Shown: piece by piece, positions 9,033 to 16,861 of the stretch
How positions within the stretch are numbered: the stretch's first letter is position 1
How the letters are laid out: each line of letters begins with the position of its first letter
DNA from: a virus
Direction: 5' to 3' (one strand)
Length of the DNA stretch: 64,000 nucleotides
IMG/VR virus record: IMGVR_UViG_3300047548_001236
Location: 218,856-282,855 of that record
Made by a program: the position numbers and the translations under genes
Notes under the pieces: model-generated
The model's database searches: none
The model's input: only the letters and a program-made list of their open reading frames with translations
Told to the model about the DNA's origin: nothing

Positions 9033-10185
9033 CAGAAACCCTTTCGTCGATTCTCATCCTCGTAACTTGGATCTCTCCCGACTTGTTGATCATTTTCAGA
9101 TCACCAGCGCGATATGAAACCTTAAACACGTCACGGCTTGCTCCAACTCGTGAACGAGCCTGTTTTAGATCTTTGAAGACAAACAAGTACGGGCTATTTA
9201 GTTCCTCTGTCTCCTGACCAGGAACATACACGACCTTCTTTCCGTACGTGTTATACAACCCTGGCCCGTATGTTCCGTTCCCGTTGTCTTTCAGAACCTT
9301 GTACCCGTAGAGGCGGAACTCAGGATCGTTTTCGTTCAACAGAGTGTAGTTTTTGGGTTTGGCTTCACCTAAAAAGCGTGTTGCCACCATAGTTTCAGTA
9401 TCAACGAGGAAGTATTCGCCGTCAGCGTTGACAACAACCGTTTTGAGATCACGTGAGAAAAGATCCTCCAAGTATTCCCCAGTCGACATCTCCTCTGTGA
9501 TTTCTTTATCACGTTCGTAGTAGGTGAACGATTCGATGTCCGCTAATACCTCCAGCGCACGTTCCAGTGTGAATTGTTCATCTTCGACTCGGAGACTGAT
9601 CTCACGACCGTATGTTCCACCAATTTGTGATTCCAGCTCCTGCCAAGATGTGGGCAGACCCTTATCAATGGCGGTCAGAATCATGCGGATGTGTTCGGGT
9701 TTACCAATATGGTATCCCTTTGCGGTGTATTTGGTCAACCTAAGAAGACTGTTTAACGGATATCGAGTATTGGGATTGAAACGAATTGTCTTGGATGCGA
9801 TGTCAGGATAAAAGTCTGGATGAAAGGTATGTTCCTTAGTATCGCAATCGAACGCGCCCATGCAAACAGTGAAGTCGAAATGCTCGAAGATCTTCTCAGC
9901 AGTCTCAAAGGTATCGTACGTCATGACTTGGATAATGCCACGTTCACCTTTGTCATTGGTGATGTCGTTTGATTTGAACGTGACAGCACGATCGGAGATG
10001 TTGACAACAAAACACCCATCTTCTTCAATCAGAGTGTAGAATGCGTCGATCATGGCCTTATCGGTCTTGGGATACACATCATAATCGTTCGTTTCAGTCT
10101 TCGTGGCTCGAGACAGAACAGCACCGCCAGCAATGAAACATCCTGGCAGGTTAACTTCATATCCTTTGGGCATTCTACTCATCAT
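9025..10185 (-). CDS. Nucleotidyltransferase-fold protein
   Basis: About 386 residues from the ATG at 10185, which forms an ATGA overlap with the upstream stop and follows AGGAG. The N-terminus carries CFIAGGAVLS and then ETNDYDVYP, resembling the GG...DxD/E signature of pol-beta-like nucleotidyltransferases. A further conserved segment is FDFTVCMGAFDC, with acidic residues that could complete the metal site. The C-terminal half has no recognised domain. Phage proteins of this architecture are common but poorly characterised. The substrate is unknown. Confidence 0.65.
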   Translation of the reverse strand: MMSRMPKGYEVNLPGCFIAGGAVLSRATKTETNDYDVYPKTDKAMIDAFYTLIEEDGCFVVNISDRAVTFKSNDITNDKGERGIIQVMTYDTFETAEKIFEHFDFTVCMGAFDCDTKEHTFHPDFYPDIASKTIRFNPNTRYPLNSLLRLTKYTAKGYHIGKPEHIRMILTAIDKGLPTSWQELESQIGGTYGREISLRVEDEQFTLERALEVLADIESFTYYERDKEITEEMSTGEYLEDLFSRDLKTVVVNADGEYFLVDTETMVATRFLGEAKPKNYTLLNENDPEFRLYGYKVLKDNGNGTYGPGLYNTYGKKVVYVPGQETEELNSPYLFVFKDLKQARSRVGASRDVFKVSYRAGDLKMINKSGEIQVTRMRIDERVSDE

Positions 10186-10370
10186 GCATCTCCTGTTTTG
10201 TCTAACCAATCTTTCAACTTAATGTAGTCGCTTTCCACCATGTAGATGCAATTACCCGACCTCACGGCCTGTCCTTCGAGCACCTCAAGGAATTGATCCG
10301 ATCCATCTTCCTTATACAGTCGATGACCGCTGTGAACCACAATGATGTCCGTTCCCGTAAATGTATTCAT
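10182..10370 (-). CDS. hypothetical small protein
   Basis: 62 residues from the ATG at 10370, 9 bases after GGAG; a TTG at 10385 is the alternative. It is coupled by ATGA to the nucleotidyltransferase-like gene. A compact basic-acidic protein with no recognised fold. Confidence 0.6.
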   Translation of the reverse strand: MNTFTGTDIIVVHSGHRLYKEDGSDQFLEVLEGQAVRSGNCIYMVESDYIKLKDWLDKTGDA

Positions 10371-10374
10371 TCGA

Positions 10375-10584
10375 CTAATCTCCAATCACGACTGTAGTTG
10401 TTGTGTAGCATTCAAAATCGATTCGCGTTTCAGATCCATCTGCATTGACTCGGTAGAGTTGGACAACGTGGTCGCTCTCGATCAATTCCGCAATCTCTTC
10501 GCGGACAACATTGATATCGTCTGAATCTCTCGTTGGTACGGACGGTCCACCACCACCGTAGCCTTGTGCCTTAATTCTGTACAT
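10375..10584 (-). CDS. hypothetical small protein
   Basis: 69 residues from the ATG at 10584, preceded by AGAGGAAA. It has a glycine run (GYGGGGPS) near the N-terminus. The rest looks like a small alpha/beta domain. The function is unknown. Confidence 0.6.
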   Translation of the reverse strand: MYRIKAQGYGGGGPSVPTRDSDDINVVREEIAELIESDHVVQLYRVNADGSETRIDFECYTTTTVVIGD

Positions 10585-10840
10585 TGTGGTATTTCCTCTT
10601 GATTTCATTTTCGATTTCTACGGCCATGATATTTACAAGCTCGTGTTCGGGATTCAGACCCATAATAACCGAGAGATCGTGAATCAATTCGTTCGATGCA
10701 TTGCTTTCCAACATCAGCTCCGCACCGTTGACTACTGTTGAGAAATTATAGCTGATATCGTTCCAGGATTTTCCCTGCCGAATGCATTTAATGAAGTAGT
10801 CGACGCCATCAACAGTTACCGTGAAATCATCAAGAGTCAT
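10571..10840 (-). CDS. hypothetical protein
   Basis: 89 residues. The ATG at 10840 is preferred because GGAG lies 9 bases upstream, whereas the ATG at 10849 touches the same GGAG. It overlaps both neighbours. No motif was recognised. Confidence 0.6.
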   Translation of the reverse strand: MTLDDFTVTVDGVDYFIKCIRQGKSWNDISYNFSTVVNGAELMLESNASNELIHDLSVIMGLNPEHELVNIMAVEIENEIKRKYHNVQN

Positions 10841-11066
10841 GCCATACATCTCCAGGAAAGTCAGCTACCAAACGTTCATGATCGTTGGGATCATCGAACA
10901 CAAAATAATCCCAAGGCATGTCGTCTCCAGTGCATCGGTATGAGGATGATTTGATCCAAGTGTAGAAACGTTTGTATTTCGGTCCAAAACCTCTACTTCT
11001 ATAGTGCCTGATACCATCTTCACCGTCATACCAAAGGATGCCCAGGACGTCTGATTCGTTCACCAT
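10830..11066 (-). CDS. hypothetical protein
   Basis: 78 residues, aromatic-rich (YTWIKSSSYRC). The ATG at 11066 follows GAGGAG and overlaps the end of the metallophosphoesterase segment. No family was recognised. Confidence 0.6.
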   Translation of the reverse strand: MVNESDVLGILWYDGEDGIRHYRSRGFGPKYKRFYTWIKSSSYRCTGDDMPWDYFVFDDPNDHERLVADFPGDVWHDS

Positions 11067-11635
11067 ATCCGCAGCTCCTCGATATTGACTGGAGTGTAAT
11101 CGACTACCTCAACGCAAACATTGCGATAAGGTCCAGGAGGCGATTCCATGCTATGAATATGTCCGTGAACATTGAGCAGTTGCTTGGAGAAGTCCACGCT
11201 ACTGTAGAGACCGCTTTCGTGACGTGGATCGTGAGTTAGGATCAAGCCAAACTCAGGATACTTACGCCAGAACATCACTTTCTCAAATAGCCAGCGACCT
11301 TCTGAGTCTTTGCCAGAAAGATAACGAATGTCATCGTGGTTGCCAACAATCAGTCGCTTGTGGCCATTGAACTTACGCCAATCAACCTCGAACTTCGCCC
11401 GATGTTCAGGTGTGCGGTCATAGAAAACGTCCCCGAGGTGGTAGACGATGTCATTGGGTTTGACAACACTATTCCAGCCTTCGAGGATGCGTTCGTTCAT
11501 TTCTTCAACAGAATTGAAGTCACGAACACGACGGCCCTTGAAATCGTAGAACGTCAGTATATCCGGTTGGTTGAACCCCGGCTAATAGTGTGTATCAGAA
11601 ATAACCCAAATATCACGGGCTTTTCTCGTATACAC
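11060..11635 (-). pseudogene. Metallophosphoesterase interrupted by in-frame TAG near its 5' end
   Basis: From 11500 down, the frame encodes a calcineurin-like phosphoesterase body: VYHLGDVF, LIVGNHDD, ILTHDPR and VHGHIHS, which supply most metal ligands. The same frame continues upstream through IRES-free sequence matching the family (RRVRDFNSVEEMNER) to a TAG at 11582-11584. Immediately before it comes WVISDTHY, the family's first metal motif, preceded by a GTG at 11635 with AAAGGAGG at good spacing. So the gene reads as GTG, 17 codons, stop, remainder. A product from the ATG at 11500 would lack DxH. The expected His after DTH (family FNHPDIL) is Gln here. It is probably broken by the adjacent HNH-like insertion; readthrough is possible. 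Confidence 0.7.
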
Positions 11636-11643
11636 ACTATTAG
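11582..11643. repeat. 14-bp perfect inverted repeat flanking the recoded DTH motif
   Basis: Arms at 11582-11595 and 11630-11643 are exact reverse complements, separated by 34 bp. One arm contains the in-frame TAG of the broken phosphoesterase; the other contains its GTG start and the stop of the HNH-like ORF. In RNA the stem would bury the GTG start codon. Confidence 0.85.
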
Positions 11644-12053
11644 ACCTCCTTTCTCCTAGACCATCTCTCTCCATTTTCGTACCCTTCTATATTTTTCAAC
11701 GTGTCTTTTTGTTCAGGCCAATAATACGTAGTGTGCCTTATTTTGTGAAACAACTCATCTAGTGTTATAACATCATCTTGTTTTTTAGCTGATATGGAAC
11801 AGTTTTTTGAATGGGTAATTATGTTACAGTTCTCGACATGGTATAATATGTTAGGAAACACCCCAAGACGAAACCCACTGTTACGAGAAAACGTGTGGTC
11901 ACGTACTACACCGGTTGGGTTAGATTTCGCGTTGAATACCCCGATTTCGTTTATAACGGGGAACGACTCGACCATCAAATCAAACATACGGTATTTCCAG
12001 TCCGATTCAACGAAATAAATTTGATAGTCTGTTTTTTCCGAAAGAGGCAGCAT
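11640..12053 (-). CDS. HNH-like homing endonuclease inserted in metallophosphoesterase gene
   Basis: 137 residues. The core VRDHTFSRNSGF followed by HVENCNIITHSKN and TLDELFHKI matches the phage HNH subfamily with DH...S...GF...P.il.H..NC...H..N. The first DH pair and the later His/Asn are candidate catalytic and metal residues. The start ATG lies one base out of register within the first copy of the phosphoesterase 5' end. The ORF stop sits beside AGGAGG that serves the second copy. The ORF is short compared with typical HNH homing enzymes and may be partly degraded. Confidence 0.6.
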   Translation of the reverse strand: MLPLSEKTDYQIYFVESDWKYRMFDLMVESFPVINEIGVFNAKSNPTGVVRDHTFSRNSGFRLGVFPNILYHVENCNIITHSKNCSISAKKQDDVITLDELFHKIRHTTYYWPEQKDTLKNIEGYENGERWSRRKEV

Positions 12054-12081
12054 TGTAATGGGTGTCAGATATCACCCACAT
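12007..12081 (-). pseudogene. Orphan 5' fragment of metallophosphoesterase
   Basis: The ATG at 12081 begins MWVISDTHYNAASFGK and stops after 24 codons. WVISDTHY is the first metal-binding motif of the phosphoesterase and is repeated at 11585-11608 with nearly every codon changed synonymously. The fragment is therefore the original or a second 5' end, cut off by the HNH-like ORF. Confidence 0.65.
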
Positions 12082-12085
12082 GTCT

Positions 12086-12460
12086 CTACTCATCAGACAC
12101 CTTCTTTCGTACAAACGACAATTTCTTACGGTCGATGTGGAAACTGAAATCGTTAGCCCACCGATCGCGTACTCTCTCGAGTGCGTTAGCGATTGATACG
12201 AACGCGCTGCGTTGCATCTCGTTTTTGGTCAGCTTCGATCCCTCTTCAAGAATAGCAATCTCGTCATTGAATGCTTTCAACAGCTTCGCTTCAAACGACG
12301 CAATGAACGCAATCTGTGCTTCGACCGCTTCCAGACGTTGGGTCAGCTTTTCAATCACTTCGTCTCTCGGATCGGGTTTAACCTCCGGTTTTTCATCAAC
12401 CGGAGGAGGGAGCTGAGTTAGCAGCTTCTTTGAGATTGGAACTTCTTTAACCTCTGCCAT
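12086..12460 (-). CDS. Coiled-coil protein
   Basis: 124 residues from the ATG at 12460, which forms a TGATG overlap with the upstream stop. A proline-rich N-terminal stretch (LTQLPPPVDEKPEVKPDPRD) is followed by long amphipathic helices. It is probably oligomeric. The function is unknown. Confidence 0.6.
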   Translation of the reverse strand: MAEVKEVPISKKLLTQLPPPVDEKPEVKPDPRDEVIEKLTQRLEAVEAQIAFIASFEAKLLKAFNDEIAILEEGSKLTKNEMQRSAFVSIANALERVRDRWANDFSFHIDRKKLSFVRKKVSDE

Positions 12461-12630
12461 CACATGAGGAACCCTTCTTTCTGAACAGCTTTCTTTTCCA
12501 GGTCAGACAGACAAACGAACTTTGCAGTGAACTTACCATCAGCAAGTTTGACAGTGGTATATTCCACATACTTCAACTGCGTCTGGTTGATCTTACGAAT
12601 CAGCGAGGACAGCGTTTGATACGATTTCAT
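12460..12630 (-). CDS. hypothetical small protein, first gene after promoter
   Basis: 56 residues. The ATG at 12630 follows AAGGAG and a strong promoter about 25 bases upstream. A basic, soluble protein (LIRKINQTQLKYVEYTT). The function is unknown; its position suggests early expression. Confidence 0.7.
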   Translation of the reverse strand: MKSYQTLSSLIRKINQTQLKYVEYTTVKLADGKFTAKFVCLSDLEKKAVQKEGFLM

Positions 12631-12653
12631 TGTCGGTCTCCTTGTCTACCTCT

Positions 12654-12682
12654 AATATAGGAGAGTGAACTGACGGAGTCAA
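12654..12682 (-). promoter_or_regulatory. Sigma70-like promoter P1
   Basis: TTGACT (12682-12677), 17 bp, TATATT (12659-12654), reading leftward. The -35 box sits in the loop of a perfect dyad. It drives the 12630 gene and those beyond. Confidence 0.85.
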
Positions 12683-12692
12683 CCGTCAGTTC
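12667..12692. terminator. 10-bp dyad over dda stop and P1 -35 box
   Basis: GAACTGACGG and CCGTCAGTTC pair perfectly around the six-base loop holding TTGACT. It spans the dda stop codon. There is no U tract on the minus side, so it is either a weak terminator or RNA-processing stem for dda mRNA, or an operator for P1. Confidence 0.5.
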
Positions 12693-13792
12693 TTTAGCAA
12701 CGTGATTTTATCTGATGCACGGGTGATCGCAGTATACAACCAACGTTGCCATACATCTCTAAAACACCACGACTCATCGTAGATCAACACATTATCCCAC
12801 TGACTACCTTGACTTTTGTGGCACGTGATAGCGTATCCATAGTCAAACTCTTGCGACCCTTTCAGCGTTTTCCAGTCAGGTTTAGCAGCGTCACTAACAA
12901 AGAAGCTCTTGTGGACCTTGACTTTAACAGGCAACTCATTAGTACCATCATCACGATCCAATGTGTAATGGAAAAAGTTGGTCTTGTACTTCTGTTGGTT
13001 AATGCTCCAGATCGTAAACATTCCACCGTTGAAGATGCCCAAGTCATGGTCATTCTTCAAACAGATTAACCGATCCCCTACAACAGGAGCGTCTGGATCC
13101 AGTTTCAACAGCTTACGGACTTTGCGATTGAGGTCATCTCTTGTTACGTTTCGCCCGACAAGAATTTGACTCGCATTCAAAGCGTCTTGAGATGAGATCT
13201 TGCTAACGACACGACTTTCACCATAATCACCGAAATCGGGATATGTTCCGTTTCGGACTTGCGTTGCAAGATACACGATCGGGTTATCTTCTGCTTGACG
13301 GTGAATCTCTGTCAGCATCACATCAGGCTTTGCATCCGTGAAGAAACCAGCACCTGAGACGGGAGGAAGTTGTGCAGGATCGCCGAGCACGAGAATTGGT
13401 TTTCGGAATGAAAGTAGATCCTTCGCCATTTTTTCGTCGACCATTGAACATTCGTCAATAATCAGCAAGGCAGCATCTTTCAAAATGCTACCATTCCGAT
13501 TGAGACGGAATGTCACTTCGCCGGTTTTGTCATCGACATCTGCAATATAGATCAAGCTATGGATTGTACGTGCTCCGACACATCCATTCTTTTGCATGAC
13601 AAGCGCAGCTTTGCCTGTGAAAGCTGCATACAGAACATCACCATCGATTGTCTCAGCGAAATGCCTCGCGAGAGTCGACTTGCCCGTCCCTGCATACCCA
13701 AACACACGGAAGATTTGCTTCTTCTTGGATTCTTGATAGAACCACTTATCGACAGCCTTCAAGGCTGCTTCTTGTTGGGGTGACCATTTCAT
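12686..13792 (-). CDS. dda: Dda-like SF1B DNA helicase
   Basis: 368 residues. This is an ATP-driven 5'-3' helicase that in T4 helps start replication and remodels protein-DNA complexes. Walker A is GYAGTGKST at residues 32-40. Walker B is LLIIDECSMVDE, followed by LVLGDPAQLPPV (motif III). Near the C-terminus come YGYAITCHKSQGSQWD and YTAITRASDK (motifs V and VI). The length is slightly shorter than T4 Dda (439). A 72-residue gene starts 2 bp upstream. Confidence 0.92.
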   Translation of the reverse strand: MKWSPQQEAALKAVDKWFYQESKKKQIFRVFGYAGTGKSTLARHFAETIDGDVLYAAFTGKAALVMQKNGCVGARTIHSLIYIADVDDKTGEVTFRLNRNGSILKDAALLIIDECSMVDEKMAKDLLSFRKPILVLGDPAQLPPVSGAGFFTDAKPDVMLTEIHRQAEDNPIVYLATQVRNGTYPDFGDYGESRVVSKISSQDALNASQILVGRNVTRDDLNRKVRKLLKLDPDAPVVGDRLICLKNDHDLGIFNGGMFTIWSINQQKYKTNFFHYTLDRDDGTNELPVKVKVHKSFFVSDAAKPDWKTLKGSQEFDYGYAITCHKSQGSQWDNVLIYDESWCFRDVWQRWLYTAITRASDKITLLKN

Positions 13793-13794
13793 TG

Positions 13795-14013
13795 TTATTT
13801 CCCGTTATCAATGAATTCGATTGCTTGAGATTCCCACTCTGCAATATCGGAAACATCCGGTCCAAAAACAGGACTGTAGGTCATCGATACCTGACGTTCA
13901 AGAAGAACCTTAGCACCTTCTTTAATTGTCAGCACTCCGTAAAACTCATCTGTTTGCTTAACAGAACACTGATACTTGTTGTCCAGATCTGCTTTCCACA
14001 GAACGTCTTTCAT
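13795..14013 (-). CDS. hypothetical small protein
   Basis: 72 residues, soluble, ending 2 bp before dda, so probably cotranscribed with it. The start is coupled by ATGA to the next upstream gene. No motif was recognised. Confidence 0.65.
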   Translation of the reverse strand: MKDVLWKADLDNKYQCSVKQTDEFYGVLTIKEGAKVLLERQVSMTYSPVFGPDVSDIAEWESQAIEFIDNGK

Positions 14014-14264
14014 AATGCATTCCTCGCTTCATTGAATGTCATCTCATCAACGATCTGTATCTCCGAATCCGTTTCAATCCAGGCACGAGCACCGCATGAG
14101 AGTTGTGAACCATTGTATACCAATTTCGATGGTCCGTCAATCAGTACCTCTCGGCCATACCTGACAGTTTTGCCCGTCTTGATCGTATATACAGGTCTAT
14201 CTAAACCGTCCTTTGCATTCATCGCTATGTGCTGACGGTTGACGTGGATAATGTGCTTTGTCAT
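14010..14264 (-). CDS. hypothetical protein
   Basis: 84 residues, beta-rich (TGKTVRYGREVLIDGPSKLV). The start abuts the upstream stop. No family was recognised. Confidence 0.65.
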   Translation of the reverse strand: MTKHIIHVNRQHIAMNAKDGLDRPVYTIKTGKTVRYGREVLIDGPSKLVYNGSQLSCGARAWIETDSEIQIVDEMTFNEARNAL

Positions 14265-14265
14265 A

Positions 14266-14775
14266 TTAACCGACCCTCTTCTCTACAATAGCTTTAGGTA
14301 GAATAACAAAGCCATCAAATCCAGGGACAACATGAACAGACCACGCATTAAACACACGTCCCCTATACGGATCGTTGTAAGCAAGGTCTGTCTTAAACAT
14401 CATCGGACTGTAAAAGTAAGGTGTGTTGATGTCGGATTCATGAACCGTTTGAAAATACGTGTCTTCACCCATTACGACAACGTAATCATCTGGTGTGATT
14501 GTTGTATTGAAATCGTATTCATAGTTGTGAATTGCTTTCATGATTTTATCGGAAAGCAGCTTACACTTAGCGGGAGTGTAATCGTACATTTCAGTAACTA
14601 CATCATCGTAGTAAGGTTGTAGATACCCACGTTTGACCATTTGATTGAAAACCCAATCAAATAGATCTCGTGTCACATGCCAACCCTTGAACATGTTCGA
14701 TTTCTTGTATGCATCCTCGACAAGTAGCTTTTTGCTGATTCGATTGACTTTTGCATAACGAATTGTGTCTCTCAT
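14266..14775 (-). CDS. hypothetical protein
   Basis: 169 residues from the ATG at 14775, preceded by GAGGTG; longer frames upstream have no ribosome site. A soluble, tyrosine-rich protein of unknown function. Confidence 0.7.
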   Translation of the reverse strand: MRDTIRYAKVNRISKKLLVEDAYKKSNMFKGWHVTRDLFDWVFNQMVKRGYLQPYYDDVVTEMYDYTPAKCKLLSDKIMKAIHNYEYDFNTTITPDDYVVVMGEDTYFQTVHESDINTPYFYSPMMFKTDLAYNDPYRGRVFNAWSVHVVPGFDGFVILPKAIVEKRVG

Positions 14776-14796
14776 ATTCACCTCATAAATGTAAAT

Positions 14797-14822
14797 GGGT
14801 GAGGAGCCGAAGCTCCTCACCC
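14797..14822 (-). terminator. UUCG-capped hairpin over a stop codon
   Basis: An 11-bp perfect stem with loop UUCG on the minus strand (GGGTGAGGAGC / GCTCCTCACCC). It contains the TGA of the upstream gene. The following sequence ATTTACATTTAT is not a clean U tract, so it may attenuate, terminate weakly or protect mRNA ends. Confidence 0.55.
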
Positions 14823-15044
14823 TCTGTAATGACCTACTCCCTCGTAGTCACATTCCCACTGTCCACATTCAGGACAACGATCTTTCCGATGAGGATATCC
14901 GTACCCATTCAGATCTTTACGATCCTTAAAGAACGTCTTTGGCGTTCCGTCAGGATACCGTAGACCTTTGTTGCGCTCATCGTTCATTTTCCAAATGAGC
15001 CCCATCATCACAGCATCGTCAAATGGTGTCTTTTCAGTATACAT
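14817..15044 (-). CDS. Small protein with CxxC motif
   Basis: 75 residues ending in CPECGQWEC, a partial zinc-ribbon-like cluster. The start follows GGGAGG inside the end of nadV. The function is unknown; it is cotranscribed with the NAD genes. Confidence 0.65.
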   Translation of the reverse strand: MYTEKTPFDDAVMMGLIWKMNDERNKGLRYPDGTPKTFFKDRKDLNGYGYPHRKDRCPECGQWECDYEGVGHYRG

Positions 15045-15046
15045 GA

Positions 15047-16492
15047 TTAGTACCTCCCAGTTTCACGAGGAATGTATTCGCTTTCCATCAAAGCAGCTCG
15101 CTTGCGAATTGCTTCGAACGTGTCTTCGATCAACAGCTCACCGTTCTTGAACACGGTCCGCAGAATGTTTTGCTTGGATACCTCCTCGGGCAGCGTTCTG
15201 AAACCGCAAGAACCAATACCACACTGGTATTCGAGAGCAAGACGGCCTTTTTTGGACTGCTTGCCCTTGTCAGTGATCGGGTCTTTACTGAAACCTTCCC
15301 ACTCACCGTTGTTGATACGAATGGCCGAAGCCTTCATCGCATATTTCAGCGAATCGCGGTTCCAAGCCTGCAGAAGACCACCGCCCATACCGAAGGCGAT
15401 GTTATCGGCACTGAACCCAGCAGCTTTGAGGTTCTCAAGGATAATGGGCAACGTGTGTTCGTTGATACCATCTCCCTGAATCACTCGGATGTAAGGAGGA
15501 AGGACTTTATATCCCTTACTGTTGATCGTGTATCCAAACTTCTCAGCAAGGATCTTAACGACCTCGACAGGAACTGTTTCGGGATCACCACTGTCAGGAC
15601 GTACCACCAAGGTGCCGCCCATGTTGACGATCTTATCTTTCAGCTTGTCGCCCCAAAGATCACGGCATGCCGCATAGATGTCAAAGCTGTCCGAGACACA
15701 TGCAAGGATCTTGCCAGGCCCACCAAACTTGTCCAGCATGTTTTCGAATGCCTTAACTTCGTTTTCACGGCCCCAAGAAGTAATCGTGCTGTGTTCAGAA
15801 GCGGGAATTGAGAATCCAACAACCTGATCAGTGTTGTAGTACGCCATCACCCCTTCAAGAGCTTCGAACGTGTCGGTGCCCATGAAGTTGACAAGGTGTC
15901 CCATACCACCAAGGATTGCTGTTTCACCCGAGCTGGCACCACGAGCACCAAAGTCGTGCAGTTTGAACGTCAGTTGATCCATCACAGGAACATCCGACGT
16001 TTCGTGTAGGGCTTTAGCAATAAGCACCTTCATCTTGCGGCTCTTGGTCGCAACAGTGGAAGGATACCATACACCACGCAGCAGAGCGGTTTCAATGTAC
16101 GAGGTCAGCCACCACAGACGAGGATCGGTGTTGACAACCTGCACTTGAACGTTGTGAGTTTCCATGAACGTTCCTTCCGGAACAGCCTGGATCTCGAGAG
16201 GGAGAAGCCCACCATACTCTTTGACGATGATCTCCCAACCTTCACGGTTGAAAGGCAGGCCATGTGCAGTAACAATACGCTCTGCACGATCGATATCCTT
16301 CATCGTGATCGGAGTCAGTAGGTAGTCTTTGATGAATGCTTGCAGTCCAAAGAATACCGACATATCTTCACCACCACGTGACTCGATGTACGAGCTGATG
16401 TGAGTGGTTCCCTTGGGATATTGCATCCATTGGCTGAACTTGTAGCTGTCGGTGCGAACGATGGTACTGATAAAGCTAAGTACAGTCTTCAT
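15047..16492 (-). CDS. nadV: Nicotinamide phosphoribosyltransferase
   Basis: A 481-residue NAMPT that converts nicotinamide and PRPP to NMN. Conserved active-site segments are seen in order: KLHDFGARGASS (about 177-188, holding the Asp that selects nicotinamide), SIPASEHST with the catalytic-type His at about 234, VVRPDSGDP (PRPP/phosphate binding), IQGDGIN and FGMGGGLLQ. The length equals that of bacterial and human enzymes. It is the first step of a two-step route to NAD+ with the NMN adenylyltransferase just upstream on the same strand. Confidence 0.95.
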   Translation of the reverse strand: MKTVLSFISTIVRTDSYKFSQWMQYPKGTTHISSYIESRGGEDMSVFFGLQAFIKDYLLTPITMKDIDRAERIVTAHGLPFNREGWEIIVKEYGGLLPLEIQAVPEGTFMETHNVQVQVVNTDPRLWWLTSYIETALLRGVWYPSTVATKSRKMKVLIAKALHETSDVPVMDQLTFKLHDFGARGASSGETAILGGMGHLVNFMGTDTFEALEGVMAYYNTDQVVGFSIPASEHSTITSWGRENEVKAFENMLDKFGGPGKILACVSDSFDIYAACRDLWGDKLKDKIVNMGGTLVVRPDSGDPETVPVEVVKILAEKFGYTINSKGYKVLPPYIRVIQGDGINEHTLPIILENLKAAGFSADNIAFGMGGGLLQAWNRDSLKYAMKASAIRINNGEWEGFSKDPITDKGKQSKKGRLALEYQCGIGSCGFRTLPEEVSKQNILRTVFKNGELLIEDTFEAIRKRAALMESEYIPRETGRY

Positions 16493-16549
16493 AATAGAAA
16501 CTCCTTCTATTGTTTGTGTTATGCCAAGACTCTCTGTCCTGGGCTTTGT

Positions 16550-16849
16550 TTAAGCAGCGGCTGGTTTAGCCTCCTGCCATTCTTTAGTCCACCGATCCAG
16601 TTCTTTGTAACCAGTGGGCCAATCATTCAAACCGAGGTCGGTCAGCTTACCGCAGCAGGGGCATTTGAAACATACTGCAGGGTCGCGATAACCCCAAGTA
16701 ACTTCTCCACCCGTCCCCGGAAAATACTTGAGATCGTTGAACTCAATCTCCAACAGAGCGTTACAACCTTCGCCACCATTACCCCATGCAGTACAACGAT
16801 GGCGCATAGCCCATTTTTCGCCAACTCGGCCAGGTTCGATGATTTTCAT
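16550..16849 (-). CDS. Zinc-ribbon-like small protein
   Basis: 99 residues with an early Cys (RHRCTAWGNGGEGC) and a later CFKCPCCGK, together able to bind zinc. It lies between nadV and the NMN adenylyltransferase gene, so a link to NAD metabolism is possible but unproven. Confidence 0.65.
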   Translation of the reverse strand: MKIIEPGRVGEKWAMRHRCTAWGNGGEGCNALLEIEFNDLKYFPGTGGEVTWGYRDPAVCFKCPCCGKLTDLGLNDWPTGYKELDRWTKEWQEAKPAAA

Positions 16850-16861
16850 ATTATGTTCTCC

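Noticed and set aside
11640-12053. Group I intron containing the HNH-like ORF
   Set aside because: The ORF fills nearly all of the insertion and leaves no room for a ribozyme core, and the first motif is duplicated rather than split.
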